Shown: one piece after another, positions 11,108-22,700 of the stretch
How the letters are laid out: each line of letters starts with the position of its first letter
How positions within the stretch are numbered: the stretch's first letter is position 1
Assembly (NCBI GenBank): GCA_029783825.1
Contig: JAREIK010001729.1
Location: 403,012 to 467,011 of the forward strand
DNA: 64,000 bases
DNA from: Sapria himalayana
Taxonomy: Eukaryota; Streptophyta; Magnoliopsida; Malpighiales; Rafflesiaceae
Direction of reading: 5' to 3'
The notes under the pieces: model-generated
What the model was told of the DNA's origin: nothing
The model's input: only the letters and a program-made list of their open reading frames with translations
Database searches by the model: none
Made by a program: the position numbers and the translations under genes

Positions 11108-11247
11108 ACTCCGATCAGCACCCCAGCGGGACCGTATCGGTAGTGTTCACTATTTGATTGTTATAACCAGTCAGTAGCCCAGCGGGATAGTACTGTGTTA
11201 TAAAACCGTTTCTATACCGGCCTGCAGCCCGGCGGGACCGTACCAGT
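11108..11247 (+). other. three consecutive GC-rich stem-loops in the 5' LTR
   Basis: Three loops with the shared core CCCAGCGGGA (or CCCGGCGGGA) at 11122, 11178 and 11228 are each flanked by short inverted arms: CCGAT/ATCGG (11111-11115, 11136-11140), TTATAAC...GTTATAA with CAGT/ACTG (11161-11203), and ACCGG/CCAGT (11216-11220, 11243-11247; one mismatch here, perfect ACTGG/CCAGT in the 3' LTR). They would be transcribed if the promoter is upstream. Confidence 0.6.
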
Positions 11248-11293
11248 GACTCTGATATCCGGCATAATGAAGACAAAGGTTAAATTCATCAAG

Positions 11294-11365
11294 GGCATAA
11301 TTGAACTGATGTGTATAATTGAACTGATTGGCATAATTGAACTGATTGGCATAATTGAACTGATT
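11294..11365 (+). repeat. 18-bp tandem repeat in the 5' LTR, 4 units
   Basis: Unit GGCATAATTGAACTGATT with small variants. The homologous block in the 3' LTR has six clear units. Confidence 0.9.
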
Positions 11366-12038
11366 GGAATTACTGAATGGAATTGAATTGCACAAATGAA
11401 TTGAATTGCATAACTGAATTGAATTTGTGAGTATATTTGAATTGATTTGAAATTGTGAAATATTGGAATTGAAAAGAGCATTGTAAAATGCATGATTTGA
11501 TTAATGCATGATTTATTGAATATGAAAGTGTATTTTGGGATGATCAATGAATTGTAACTGATTGTATATATAACAAGTATATGTATTGTATTTACATTAA
11601 TTATCCATAAAGGTTTGAAAGTATTGAATTGCTAAATTGCATGATTTATTTTAACTGAAACTGAAGAATGGATTTGTATAGAACCGCTAAGCATGAAAAT
11701 GCTTAGCGTTTTGTTTTACCAATGCGTAGGTACCAAGTGATAAATAGTGTAAGGGGGAAGAGGCAAGATCGAGAAGCACAGAGTCACTAAGAAAGAATTG
11801 AGGAGTATGCTCCATCATATGCATTAATATTATTTTGAGCATGACTTTATTTTGTATTTTAAAAATAGTAAATTAAGAAATAATGTTGTGTAATATTTTG
11901 AAAGGCATGGTATGCTATTTTGTAATTGATTTGTTTAAATGTTTATGGGCCTACCGTAGCGAACGAAAAAAAAAAAATGCTTCCGCATATTTGAAATGGT
12001 TTTAATGAAATGTGTTTGAAAATAGGTGTTACATTTAT

Positions 12039-12049
12039 TAGTATCAGAG
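12039..12049 (+). promoter_or_regulatory. primer-binding site, initiator tRNA-Met type
   Basis: TAGTATCAGAG begins five bases after the 5' LTR. The usual plant gypsy site is TGGTATCAGAGC, complementary to the 3' end of tRNA-iMet. One internal base and the trailing bases differ, consistent with decay. Confidence 0.75.
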
Positions 12050-12186
12050 GGAGGTTTAGGCGGTTCTACAAAATGATTTAATAAAAAATTTAAAGATATT
12101 TTTTTAATTGTTATAACATGCATTGCATTTGCATATAAAGCTGACGTGACTCTGATGCGGATCTTGCTGATCTTAATAGGTGAAAC

Positions 12187-13225
12187 ATGGATACAGCTCC
12201 TTTTAGGGTAGAGCAAGACTAAGGGAATCGTCAAGACATTCCTACTAGTGTGGAAGGTGGACAAGCTTCTCATGCTCTACCAATGAATGAAGCGGAACCT
12301 ACTGCAAGAGGTTCTATTGATATCCTTCAGCAATTAGCTCAAGTATTACAAAGAGCAGCACAACCAGCTGCGGTTTCACCTCAACGATCAGCCATTGAAA
12401 GAATGGCAAGGTACCGACCTATAGATTTTCTGGGACGGAAAGAGGATGAGCTCTTTATGGCAGATAATTGGCTCGAAAGGATCGAGCGAATGCTAGTGCA
12501 AATGCATTGTACACTGGATGAGAGTTTGGAATGTGTGACCGCCCTACTTCAAGATGAGGCTTATCAATGGTGGGTTTCTATGACCAGGACAACACCACCA
12601 AAGAGTATTACATGGAAGTTCTTCTTGGAAGAATTCAAGAAGCATTATGTGAGTCTCATCTATTTGGCTAACATGAGAAGAGAGTTTCATAATCTGAGAC
12701 AAAGACAGATGAGTGTCATAGAATATCAAAGAGAATTCACACGATTGAGCAAGTATGCCCCTGAGATACATGTGAGCGAGGAAGAAAAGTGTCGTAGGTT
12801 TGAGGACGGCCTTAATGACCTTATTCAGGGCCCATGTCACAGGATTTTGCCATGACGATTTTTCCAAAATTGTGACATGTGCATTGAATGTGGAAAGAGT
12901 AAAGAAAGAGGAAAAAGAGAGAAAAGATAAAAGACAAGGAAAGAAAAATCCAGGTCAGTCCAGTTCACAACAATAGCAAAGGAAGAGATTCAAGGGACCA
13001 CAGGATTCCAGTCAGCCTACAGCTCAGACTACTGGTAGGAATACTTCTCTACCGGCACCGTCAGTTGCAAGTACACCAGGAGGTGCTTCTAGAGGACAGA
13101 TTGCTCCTCATAGCTCCCATTGTGGAAAAAATCATAAAGGAAAATGTTGGAGACTTACTGGTGCTTGTTTGATTTGTGGATCCAAAGAGCATAAAGCAAG
13201 AGATTGTTCAAGAGCTCGTTCAAAT
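12187..13225 (+). pseudogene. gag: Ty3/gypsy gag (capsid and nucleocapsid), degenerate
   Basis: The likely start is the ATG at 12187 (MDTAPFRVEQD), in frame with the body; an in-frame TAA at 12220 follows. The capsid-type retrotransposon gag domain spans about 12400-12840 (FLGRKEDE, ADNWLERIER, DEAYQWW, EFKKHYV, RRFEDGLNDLI). A frame change near 12840 shifts the rest, and TAG at 12974 interrupts a Gln-rich linker. A CX2CX4HX4C zinc knuckle (CLICGSKEHKARDC) at 13166-13207 would bind the element RNA. Gag forms the particle in which reverse transcription occurs. This copy cannot make a full protein. Confidence 0.9.
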
Positions 13226-13900
13226 ACAGCACCCCAAACTGGGGGTACAGCTTCAGTGGCACAGAAAGGCAATAAGAGTGTTGCATCACCGAGTGTTCCA
13301 AGACAAGGGACACAGACCTTGGGTAGGCAAGATGGTCGTGCTTCAGCTAGAGCATATGCAATGAAAGTAGTGGAAGATACCTATGCTCCATATGTGATAG
13401 TTGGTAATTTCCAAATCTTTGATACTACTATACATGCATTGATTGACCCCGGGTCAACCCACTCCTATATTTGTACTGACATACGTACTGTGAATAATTT
13501 ACCAAGGAGTAGAACTAAGTATGACATCATGGTGACGAACCTGCTCGGGCATAGTGTTATTGTGAATAGAGTATATAGAGATTGCCCCATCCGAATACGA
13601 TAGTATGAGTTTCCTGTGGATTTGATCGAATTATCCTTTAAGGAATTTGATGTGATTTTGGGGATGGATTGGTTCTCCCGACACCAAGTGATGGTGGATT
13701 GTAGAATGAAAAAAGTGACCTTGAGAACACCGGATGAGGATGAAGTAACTTTCATTGGCGAGATGTCAAACCACCTCTATAATGTGATATCCGCAGCTAC
13801 TGCTAGAAAAATGGTTCGAAAAGGATGTGAAGCCTACTTGGCTTATGTGATTGATACGGTAAAGGCAAGGCCTAACATATCCGATATCCCTACTATTAGT
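13226..13900 (+). pseudogene. pol: Ty3/gypsy aspartic protease region of gag-pol
   Basis: IHALIDPGSTHSYI carries the catalytic Asp at 13445-13447, in the DPGSTHS variant of the D-(S/T)-G motif. Downstream lies DVILGMDWFSRHQVMVDC, the usual second protease landmark in plant gypsy elements. TAG at 13601 splits the domain between the two landmarks. It is in the same frame as the zinc knuckle, so gag and pol were one polyprotein that this protease would cut. Confidence 0.88.
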
Positions 13901-15250
13901 GACTTTTCGGACGTGTTTTCGGAAGAGTTGCCAGGATTGCCTCCACAGAGAGAAATTGAGGTTGCTATCGACATTGTATCAGGTGTCACACTGGTATCCA
14001 TTACACCGTACCGAATGGCTCCAGTGGAGTTAAAATAATTGAAGCTTCAGTTGCAAGAACTACTAGAAAAATGGTTTATTAGACCAAGTGTATCACCGTG
14101 GGGAGCTCCCGTGCTTTTTGTTAAGAAGAAAGATGGTACACTTCGGTTATGTATTGACTATAGACAACTGAACAAGTTGACCATAAATTATAAGTATCCG
14201 TTACCTAGAATTGATGATTTATTTGACCAACTGAAAGGTGCAAGTATCTTTTCGAAGATTGACTTGCGATCTGGGTATCATCAATTGAGAATTAAAGATG
14301 TGGATGTGCATAAAATGGCGTTTAGGACGCGATATGGACATTATGAGTTCCTAGTAATGCCGTTTGGCTTGACAAATGCTCCAGCGGCTTTCATGGACCT
14401 AATGAATCGTGTTTTTCGACCATATGTGGATCTGTTTGTCTTAGTGTTCATAGACAACATTCTTGTGTATTCGAAAGATCGAGAAAATCACAACACACAC
14501 CTTCGAGTAGTGTTAGAGACTTTGATAAAAGAGCAGTTGTATGCGAAACTGAGCAAGTGTGAATTTTGGTTGAATGAAGTATCATTTCTTGGACACATTA
14601 TATCGAAAGAAGGAATCCGAGTGGATCCAAAGAAAATAGAAGTAGTTGTAGAATGGAAGCCACCAAGAAATGTTACAGAAGTGCATAGTTTCCTGGGACT
14701 AGCAAGTTACTACAGAAGATTTGTTAAAGGGTTTTCGATGATCACAGCCCCAATGACAAGACAGCTCCAAAAAATGTGAAATTTGAATGGGGTGAAGAAT
14801 GTCAAAGAAGTTTTGATAAGCTGAAAACATTCTTAACCGAGGCTTTGGTTCTTACTCAGCCGACCTGTGGTAAGGAATATGTGATCTTTAGTGATGCTTC
14901 ACTAAATGGACTTGGATGTGTCCTAATGCAAGAAGGTAAAATGGTAGCTTATGCTTCAAGACAGTTGAAGTCGCATGAAAAGAACTAACCCACACATGAT
15001 TTAGAATTAGCCGCAATTGTATTTGCACTGAAAATTTGGAGACATTATTTGTACGGAGAAAAATGTTTCATCTACACCGATCATAAGAGTCTTAAGTATT
15101 TTCCATCACAACGAGAGCTTAACTTGAGACAACATAGATGAATGGAGTTGATAAAAGACTATGATTGCGTGATTGACTATCACCCGGGAAAGGCCAATGT
15201 AGTGGCTGATGCTTTGAGTAGAAAGATAATACAAACGCTTCGAGCGTTAA
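13901..15250 (+). pseudogene. pol: Ty3/gypsy reverse transcriptase and RNase H
   Basis: RT runs from ISDFSDVFSEELPGLPP through [38 protein letters not shown] and [12 protein letters not shown]. The active site reads FIDN (14447-14458) instead of FIDD, so the second catalytic Asp is replaced by Asn. RNase H follows ([35 protein letters not shown]). Breaks: TAA at 14036, a one-base loss in an A run near 14768, TAA at 14986 and TGA at 15139 (where family members have TGG). These domains copy element RNA into DNA and remove the RNA strand; here they are inactive. Confidence 0.92.
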
Positions 15251-16740
15251 ATGCTCATTTGTCATTGATAGATGATGGTACAGTAGTGACAGAATTGATA
15301 GCGAGACCGAGTTTGTTGAATCGAGTGCAAGAGGCACAAAAGAAAGATGAGAAAATTGATATTATAGTAAGTCAAATTGGAAACGGTAAAGAAATTGCGT
15401 TTACAATAAATGAAGATGGAGTTTTGTATCATAAAGATTGGGTTTGTGTACCCGATGATAATGATTTGAGGAAAGCCATACTTGAAGAGGCACATAGTGG
15501 ATCTTTTGCTATCCATCCCGGTAGCACAAAGATATATCAAGATTTTAAAATGTCATTCTGGTGGTCTGGAATGAAAAGAGATATATCAGAGTTTGTAACC
15601 AAGTGTTTGGTTTGCCAAAGAGTAAAGGCAGAGCATCAAGTTCCTTCGGGATTATTACAACCTATCAGAATACCGGAGTGGAAATGGGACAGAATTAGCA
15701 TGGATTTTGTAGTTAGGGTACCAATGACAAGGAGAAAACATGATTCAGTTTGGGTTGTAGTGGACCGATTGACCAAGTCAGCTCATTTTCTACCAGTGAG
15801 AACCGACTATTCACTTGACAAGCTAGCAGAGCTGTATATCAAGGAAATAGTTCGGTTACATGGGATACCTATATCCATTATTTCAGACCGAGATTCGAGG
15901 TTTACTTTGAGATTTTGGGGAAAATTGCAAGAGAGCTTGGGCACTCGACTGAATTTTAGTACAGCATTCCACCCGCAGACAGATGGACAGTCAGAGAGAG
16001 TGATCCAGATTATAAAGGATATGCTAATGAGTTGTGTAATCGACTATGAGGATAGTTGGGATAGACACATTCCTTTAGTTGAATTCGTGTACAATAACAG
16101 CTTCCAATCGAGCATTAGAATGATACCTTACGAGGCATTATATGGAAGAAAATGCAGAACACCAGTGTGTTGGACCGAGTTGAGTGAAAAGAAAGTAATT
16201 GGTCCCGACTTGATTCAGGAGACCGAAGAGAAAGTGAAAATGATCAGAGAAAGGCTAAAGGTAGCGACGGATAGACAAAATTCCTACGCCGACTTGAAAA
16301 GAAAAGACATTCGATTCGAGATCAATGATAAAGTATTTTTGAAAGTATCACCTTGGAAGAAAGTGATGAGATTTGGGAAAAAGGGCAAGTTGAGCCCTAG
16401 ATTTATTGGACTGTATGAAGTAATTGAAAAAGTGGGTCCATTAGCATACAGATTAGCATTACCTTCGGAATTGGAAAAGATCCATAGTGTGTTTCATGTG
16501 TCCATGCTACGGAGGTAGCGATCAGACCCGTCACGTGTAGTCTCTACGGAGATAATTGAGCTGAGACTAGATTTGACCGATAACGAAGAGCCAGTAGAGA
16601 TTTTGGCTTGTGGAGTGAAAGAATTGCGGAACAAGAAGATTCCGTTAGTCAAAGTGTTGTGGAGAAACCATAAAACCGAGGAAGCCACTTGGGAAAGTGA
16701 AGAAATAATGCGGAAACAATATCCGCAACTGTTCATCTAA
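15251..16740 (+). pseudogene. pol: Ty3/gypsy integrase with C-terminal chromodomain-like region
   Basis: A long open stretch (to 16515) contains the HHCC zinc-binding region (EEAHSGSFAIHPGS ... CLVCQRVK) and a DD35E core: Asp at 15703 (SMDFV), Asp at 15886 (SDRDS) and Glu at 15994 (QSERV), with 35 residues between the last two. The GPY-like segment (GKLSPRFIGLYEVIEKVGPLAYRLALP) ends at IHSVFHVSMLRR, then TAG at 16516 where relatives have Tyr. The same frame continues through EEPVEILACGVKELRNKK and EEATWE to TAA at 16738-16740, a chromodomain-type tail that in related elements steers integration to particular chromatin. The integrase core itself looks intact. Confidence 0.93.
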
Positions 16741-16765
16741 GGTAATTTCGAGGATGAAATTTCTT

Positions 16766-16779
16766 AAGTAGGGGAGAGT
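16766..16779 (+). promoter_or_regulatory. polypurine tract
   Basis: AGTAGGGGAGAGT-type purine stretch immediately before the TG of the 3' LTR. It is the expected plus-strand primer site for LTR elements. Confidence 0.85.
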
Positions 16780-19520
16780 TGTAACGCCCCAAAAATACCC
16801 TAATTTTTTTTTTATGATTTTATTATATATTCAGGTATAAATTGAGTCAAACATGGGTATTTCTGAAAATTGTTAAATGAATATTAATTATTATTTGATA
16901 AGTGATTTAAAAGATTAAACCCGAAAATTTACCCAAGTGTCAAGAGCAAAAGTGGAAACTTATAAATTCAGGACCTAAATGTCATTTGTGAATATGTTTA
17001 TGTGTCTAAGAGTGAATATGAGAAAATTTAAAGTGCAAATAGAAGGATGTATGGGCTATATAGCATTTTCGGGATAACTTAAATCCAAATGGGCTTTGTA
17101 GGCTAACCAATGCCTTATATGAGAAGTGATTTAAAGACCAAAATTTAGTCTAAAAGCTCATTAGATCAAAAAAAAAAGTGTTTGGGAGAGAAGAGAGGAG
17201 CAAAGAGAGGAAGCTAGGGTTTTGTAGAAAAAATCAAGAGATTTGTGCAAGAACTTACAAGGTTGTTCAAGGAGAAGGCTAGGCCAAGGGTTTCGAAGTG
17301 ATTCAAGGTATGTGAATAAACTCTAGAATTTATTTTTTATGATCTTTGAGTTCGAAAAACCCTAAATCATCCATGTGATTTGCTTGTGATTGGTTTAGGA
17401 TGATATTAGGATGTTATTAAGAGTGATTGACATGATTAATTTTGAATTTTGAGGTGTTTTGGAAGAAAATCACGAAGATGGAATTTATGGTATTTCAAAT
17501 GAGATGCTGTCAAAATTTTCCAAAACCCATGTTTTTGTTTTGACCATAACTTAGTCATTTCATATCATAATTGAGTGATTCAAATTTCTAGGTAAACTAG
17601 ACTTCTAGGAGAATAATTTACTTGATTTTTGGTATACTATTTATAAACCCAAAGTGCCCATAAATTTTTTGAAAGGGGAGCTATGTGCAAGAAAGAAAAA
17701 AAAACCTGCTTCTGTTTTGAAAATTAGAGTAGTCTGAATATAAAATTCCATAACTTGAGTTTTTGGGATCCAAATTGGATGATTCCAATTGGAGGGGAAA
17801 CCTTAGAACCATATCTTCAAATGAGTAGAACGTACCATTACCAATTTATGGAGTTAAATCCCTGAAATTGAGAAAAACAGTAGGTAACCGAGTGAATTGG
17901 GCATACCGACCAGTTTGGCATAAAAATGCCATAACTTGTATTTGGGTGATCCAAAGTAGATGATTCAAATTCCTACTACAAATATACTAATATAGCTATA
18001 ATTTTCGTGAAGGATGTATGAGCTAAATATGACTCAATTAATCCAAAAAAAAAATTTGGCAAGTGAAGGTGTATTGGGTAGACAACCCTAACCAAAAATC
18101 CTAGAATGCACAAATGATTTTTCTTTGGTTATTCATTGATTGTGAAATATGTGCGATGGATTAGGGATTAACGGGGAGGAATTTCCAAGTTGAGGTCGAG
18201 ATTCCGAGAATGGGAATTAAAGGACGACAATCTTTTTGGGTTTGTTCTATCTACTTCCATTCCTTGTTTCAAGTTTTTGAATGTGTGTTCTACCTTTTTC
18301 TTATTCTCGTTTCAATATTTGAAATACTTGTTCTAAATAAATAAGAAATGCATATTGAATGGTTTTAAATGATTTAAAGAAATTGATTGTAAAATGTTTG
18401 CATATGAAAATTTTATGACTATTAAAAGTGAACTATTTATACAAATGTACAAATTGTATTAAGGATATATTTGAACGCCCTTAATAGAATATTAACCATT
18501 TTGTTCGTATTAAGGATAGATTGGTATATCAATAGGAGTCAAAATAGCAGTACTGCGAACGATTTTATTGATATGTTACTCCGATCAGCAGCCCAGCGGG
18601 ACCGTATCGGTAGTGTTCACTATTTGATTGTTATAACCAGTCAGTAGCCCAGCGGAACTGTACTGTGTTATAAAACCATTTTTATACTGGCCTGCAGCCC
18701 TGCGGGACCATGCCAGTGACTCTGATATCTGGTATAACGAAGACAAAGGTTAAATTCATTAAGGGCATAATTGAACTGATGGGCATAATTGAACTGATGT
18801 GCATAATTGAACTGATGGGCATAATTGAACTTATGGGCATAATTGAACTGATTGGTATAATTGAACTGATTGGCATTATTGAATTGAATTGAATTGCACA
18901 AATGAATTGAATTGCATAACTGAATTGAATTTGTGAGTATATTTGAATTGATTTGAAATTGTGAAATATTGGAATTGAAAAGAGCATTGTAAAATGCATG
19001 ATTTATTGAATATGAAAGTGTATTTTGGGATGATCAATGAATTGTAACTGATTGTATATATAACAAGTATATGTATTGTATTTACATTAATTATCCATAA
19101 AGGTTTGAAAGTATTGAATTGCTAAATTGCATGATTTGTTTTAACTGAAACTGAAGAAAAGATTTGTATAGAACCACTAAGCATGAAAATGCTTAGCGTA
19201 TTGTTTTACCAATGCGTAGCTACCGAGTGATAGATAGTGTAAGTGGGAAGAGGCAATATCGAGAAGCACATAGTCACTGAGAAAGAATTGAGGAGTATTC
19301 TCCGTCATATGCATTAATATCATTTTGAGCATGACTTTATTTTGTATTTTAAAAATAGTAAATTACGAAATAATGTTGTGTAATATTTTGAAAGGCATGG
19401 TATGCTATTTTGTAAGTGATTTGTTTAAATGATTATGGGCCTACCGTAGCGAACGAAAAAAAAATGCTTCCGCATATTTGAAATGGTTTGAATGAAATGT
19501 GTTTGAAAATAGGTGTTACA
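16780..19520 (+). repeat. 3' LTR
   Basis: Starts TGTAACGCCCC and ends GGTGTTACA (2,741 bp). It carries a 24-bp block near 16995-17020 that is absent from the 5' LTR and looks like a duplication around GTGAATATG, plus six clear 18-bp units at 18764-18871. The GC-rich hairpin with perfect ACTGG/CCAGT arms lies at 18686-18717. Confidence 0.95.
18764..18871 (+). repeat. 18-bp tandem repeat in the 3' LTR, 6 units
   Basis: Unit GGCATAATTGAACTGATG with small variants, plus a degenerate seventh. Expanded relative to the four units in the 5' LTR. Confidence 0.9.
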
Positions 19521-19525
19521 GTTTG
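19521..19525 (+). repeat. target-site duplication GTTTG, 3' copy
   Basis: Matches 9324-9328. LINE-B ORF1 text resumes directly after it. Confidence 0.95.
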
Positions 19526-19730
19526 CATTGATGTTAACTTACAAGCTCCTATCCTGCAAAGGATATGGAATGGGCAGAACAAAGAAATAGGCTATTGGCA
19601 GCCTATCATCCCTTAATAGCCCCCTAGCTATTGTGGGTAGTGTAAAAAAATGGTCATTCAATAGATGAATGTATGGCTAAGTCTTGGGATAAACTGAACA
19701 CAGAGAACCCGAGCAAGAAAAAAAGAAATG
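19526..19730 (+). pseudogene. LINE-B ORF1, end part with zinc knuckle
   Basis: Joined across the LTR element, the reading continues as ARVCIDVNLQAP and EIGYWQPIIP, matching LINE-C ARVCVELNLL and GFWQTVIPE. A zinc knuckle can be read with one frame change: YCG-stop-CKK, then GHSIDECM (CX2CX4HX4C spacing). The rest of ORF1, including the NEDLLDFPED block seen in LINE-A and LINE-C, is not found. The stretch 19730-19800 joins almost directly to ORF2, so a deletion removed the ORF1 C-terminus and the ORF2 start. Confidence 0.75.
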
Positions 19731-19799
19731 GGTGTACAAACCCATAAATAAACAAGGGTAGCTCAATGTGGAAGGTAAGGGTAATCAATCTGAAACTAC

Positions 19800-22700
19800 A
19801 AAATTTAACTATTAATGTTAGCTGAACCTATTATAGATAATAAGCAGGTGGAAGAATATAAGAACAACTTAGGTTTCACAAATGCTTGCTCTAATAAAGT
19901 TAGTAAAATATGGGTGATGTGGAAAGCCTTTATGAATATCACAATGCTTGAGGAATTCGAACAAATTATAAATCTCAACCTAAATAAGAGCAATCTAGCA
20001 ATTATTTCAGTAGTTTATGCTAGCAATTTCAAAGAAAATTGGAAATAACTTTGGAAAATCATGGAGGATACAACATTAAAAAACACACCATGGATAATAG
20101 GAGGAGACTATAAAACTATTTGAAATGCATTGGAAAAAATGTGGCAGACCAATAAATTTACAAGCTAATGATCACTTCAATGAGACAATCACTAGATTTA
20201 ATTTATTAGAGGCTAGCTTTTTAGGTTAAAATTCACAGGGACTAATAATCATAAAAAGAAATGAGCTATCTGGTCTAGACTGGATAGAGTCCTATTTAAT
20301 TCTAAGTTGCTGGATTCTTTTTAGAATATAGGGGTTAGGGATCTGAACAGAACCTGTTCATATCATAAACCCCTTCTTATATCCCACTAAAACCCAAAAA
20401 AGAAAAACACTGCATTTAATTTTCAAAATATGTGGTGTCTACATGATGACTTCCAAGACACAGTTAAAGAGTCTTGGGTGCTTCTAGCTAAGGGTAATCT
20501 GAATCAAATCCTCACTGTTAAACTAGATAGACTAAAATCACATTTAATTAACTGGAATAAAAATAAGTTTGGCAACATCAATAAAACTATTATAGAAACA
20601 TAACAAAAAATTGAAAGTCTCAAAATAGAATATGAAAGAAATAATACCACAAGCAATTTATGTGAGCTTAATAAGGCACAAGGTAAACTTAAACTGAAAT
20701 TACACATGGAAAAAATATTCTGGAAATAGAAAGCAAAAGTAAAATGGTTAAAATAGTGAGACCAAAATACAAAATTTTTTCAGATGGGCTTGAAAATCAA
20801 GACCCAAAAGCATAAGATAAATGGTTTAATAAATAATGAAGGAATATTGATAGAAAATAAGTCAGATAGTAAAGAGATTCTAGAAGACATATATAAATCA
20901 CTATTATGCGATAATAATAGGCTGCAATGACATAAATTTATACAAAATAGAAATAATAGATTTTTTGATGAAGACAATAGGAAACTAATGGAATTCCCAA
21001 AAGAGAAAGAAATCAAAAACATTATAATTAGCATGAATAAGGATATCACAGCTGGTCCAGACTGCTGGAATTTTAAATTTTATCAAGCTTGCTGGGGTAT
21101 AATTAAACAAGTTATTATTAATGTGATTCATTGGTTTTTCTATAGTGCAGAAATAAATAAAAAGTGGGCACTAACTTACATAGTCCTTATTCCTAAAAAG
21201 AAAAATCAATCAAAAGGAGAAGACTATCGGCCCATTAGCCTATGTAATTATATATATAAAATTCTGGCAAAACTGCTGCAGAATTGACTATGATTTATTC
21301 TTCCTACAATTATTTCAAATGAACAATTAGGATTTATGAAAAATAGATTGATTTTGAAAAATATATCCCTGGCTAAAGAACTTTTGAAAGAGTTATCCTC
21401 CAAATCTAGAGGGCATAATGTAATCTTCAAATTAGACCTATCAAAAGAATTTGATAGAGTAGATTGGTAGGTTCTATGTTTTTCCATGAGAAAAATGAGC
21501 TTTGTAAAAGCATGGATAAAATTAATATTTAGATGTATTTCGAGTACTTAGTTCAGTATCATTATAAATGGGGAGAAGGGAAAGAGTTTAAGCCCACCCA
21601 AGGGTTAAGACAAGGAGATCCACTATCACCTTCTCTTTTTAACATATACTTGGAATTATTTATTGTTAGCTTGAAAACTAAAATAAATAAAGGGGAGATA
21701 TACACTTTTAGGCAATATAAAAATACCCCTCAGATTAGTTGTCTAGCTTATGCAGACGATATCATTTTGTTCACCAATGGTAATAATTGATCCATAAAGA
21801 ATCTAATGAAAATTTTCAAACAATGGAAGAAGAAATGGGTCTTGTGCTCATTAGAAACAAATGCCAATTTAAAATATCAAAAAAGCTCTTCTCAACCAAA
21901 TACATAGGATAAAATAAAATACAAGCTTCTCTTGCCTAAAAAGGAGCTCTATCCTATCTTGGGTGCTCATTATATGAAGGTAGGTTTAAATTAGAGCACT
22001 TAGATTTCTTGATTGTTAAGTTGAGGAACAAGATTGTGGGCTGGAAAACTAAATCGTTGAATACAAAAGAATTACACTTATAACACATGTGCTGCAAAGT
22101 ACATTAATGCACAACCTAATGGTGATGCAACCACCTAAATTTTTCATAAGAAAAATAGAAGGAGAACTAGCTAATTTTCTTTGGGGAAAGAAAAATGGTA
22201 GAATGAATTGTCATTGGATCAAATAGAAAGATCTTTGCGTTCCAAAAGAAGAAGTGGGGTTAGGATTTACTAGGTTAGAAGAGATAGATGAAGCATGGGC
22301 ATACAAGAGATGGTGGAGGATAAAAGAGAATAATAATCTTTGGACATTATATATGAGAGCAAAATATCAAATTAACAATGACACTAATAGAATAAAAACC
22401 ATTAGCAATGGATCTCAAATTTGGAAACATACTTTAAAGCAAAAGAAATGGTGGATAACCAATCTATGCTTACTAAATATGGCTGGAAATGGAAGCTAAA
22501 TGAAGAAAGTTCATTTTTCATAAAATCAGCCAAGAATATAATCAGGAACACAAGCCTTGCACAATATTTATATGATTGGTGCTGGAACAATAATAATTCA
22601 CTTAAAGTACATTTATTTTTATGGATATATATATATATCTAATACTATCCCATTAGATACCTGCATTCAAAAAAAGGTATAAATCTAGTCTCTAGATGTG

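Larger units (their letters stand above)
9329..12033 (+). repeat. 5' LTR
   Basis: Starts TGTAATGCCCC and ends GGTGTTACA. It aligns along its length to 16780-19520. In the first ~125 bases I count about five differences, mostly transitions. It differs from the 3' LTR by a 24-bp block absent here (near 9545), an 18-bp tandem repeat with four rather than six clear units, and a 15-bp duplication near 11492. Short frames inside it are not genes. Confidence 0.95.
9329..19520 (+). mobile_element. complete Ty3/gypsy LTR retrotransposon (Tekay/Del-like chromovirus)
   Basis: 10,192 bp bounded by two long LTRs (TGTAA...GTTACA), with a primer-binding site, one gag-pol reading region, a polypurine tract and a 5-bp TSD. 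Domain order is gag, zinc knuckle, protease, RT, RNase H, integrase and a C-terminal chromodomain-like segment, which fits the chromovirus branch. The long LTRs (~2.7 kb) suggest the Tekay/Del lineage (inference). All the original coding was in a single gag-pol frame. Now seven in-frame stops (12220, 12974, 13601, 14036, 14986, 15139, 16516) and two frame changes (~12840, ~14768) inactivate it. Confidence 0.95.

Noticed and set aside
10277..11547. Short frames inside the 5' LTR (and equivalents in the 3' LTR)
   Set aside because: They lie in LTR sequence, differ between the two LTRs and overlap the 18-bp tandem repeat; no domain.
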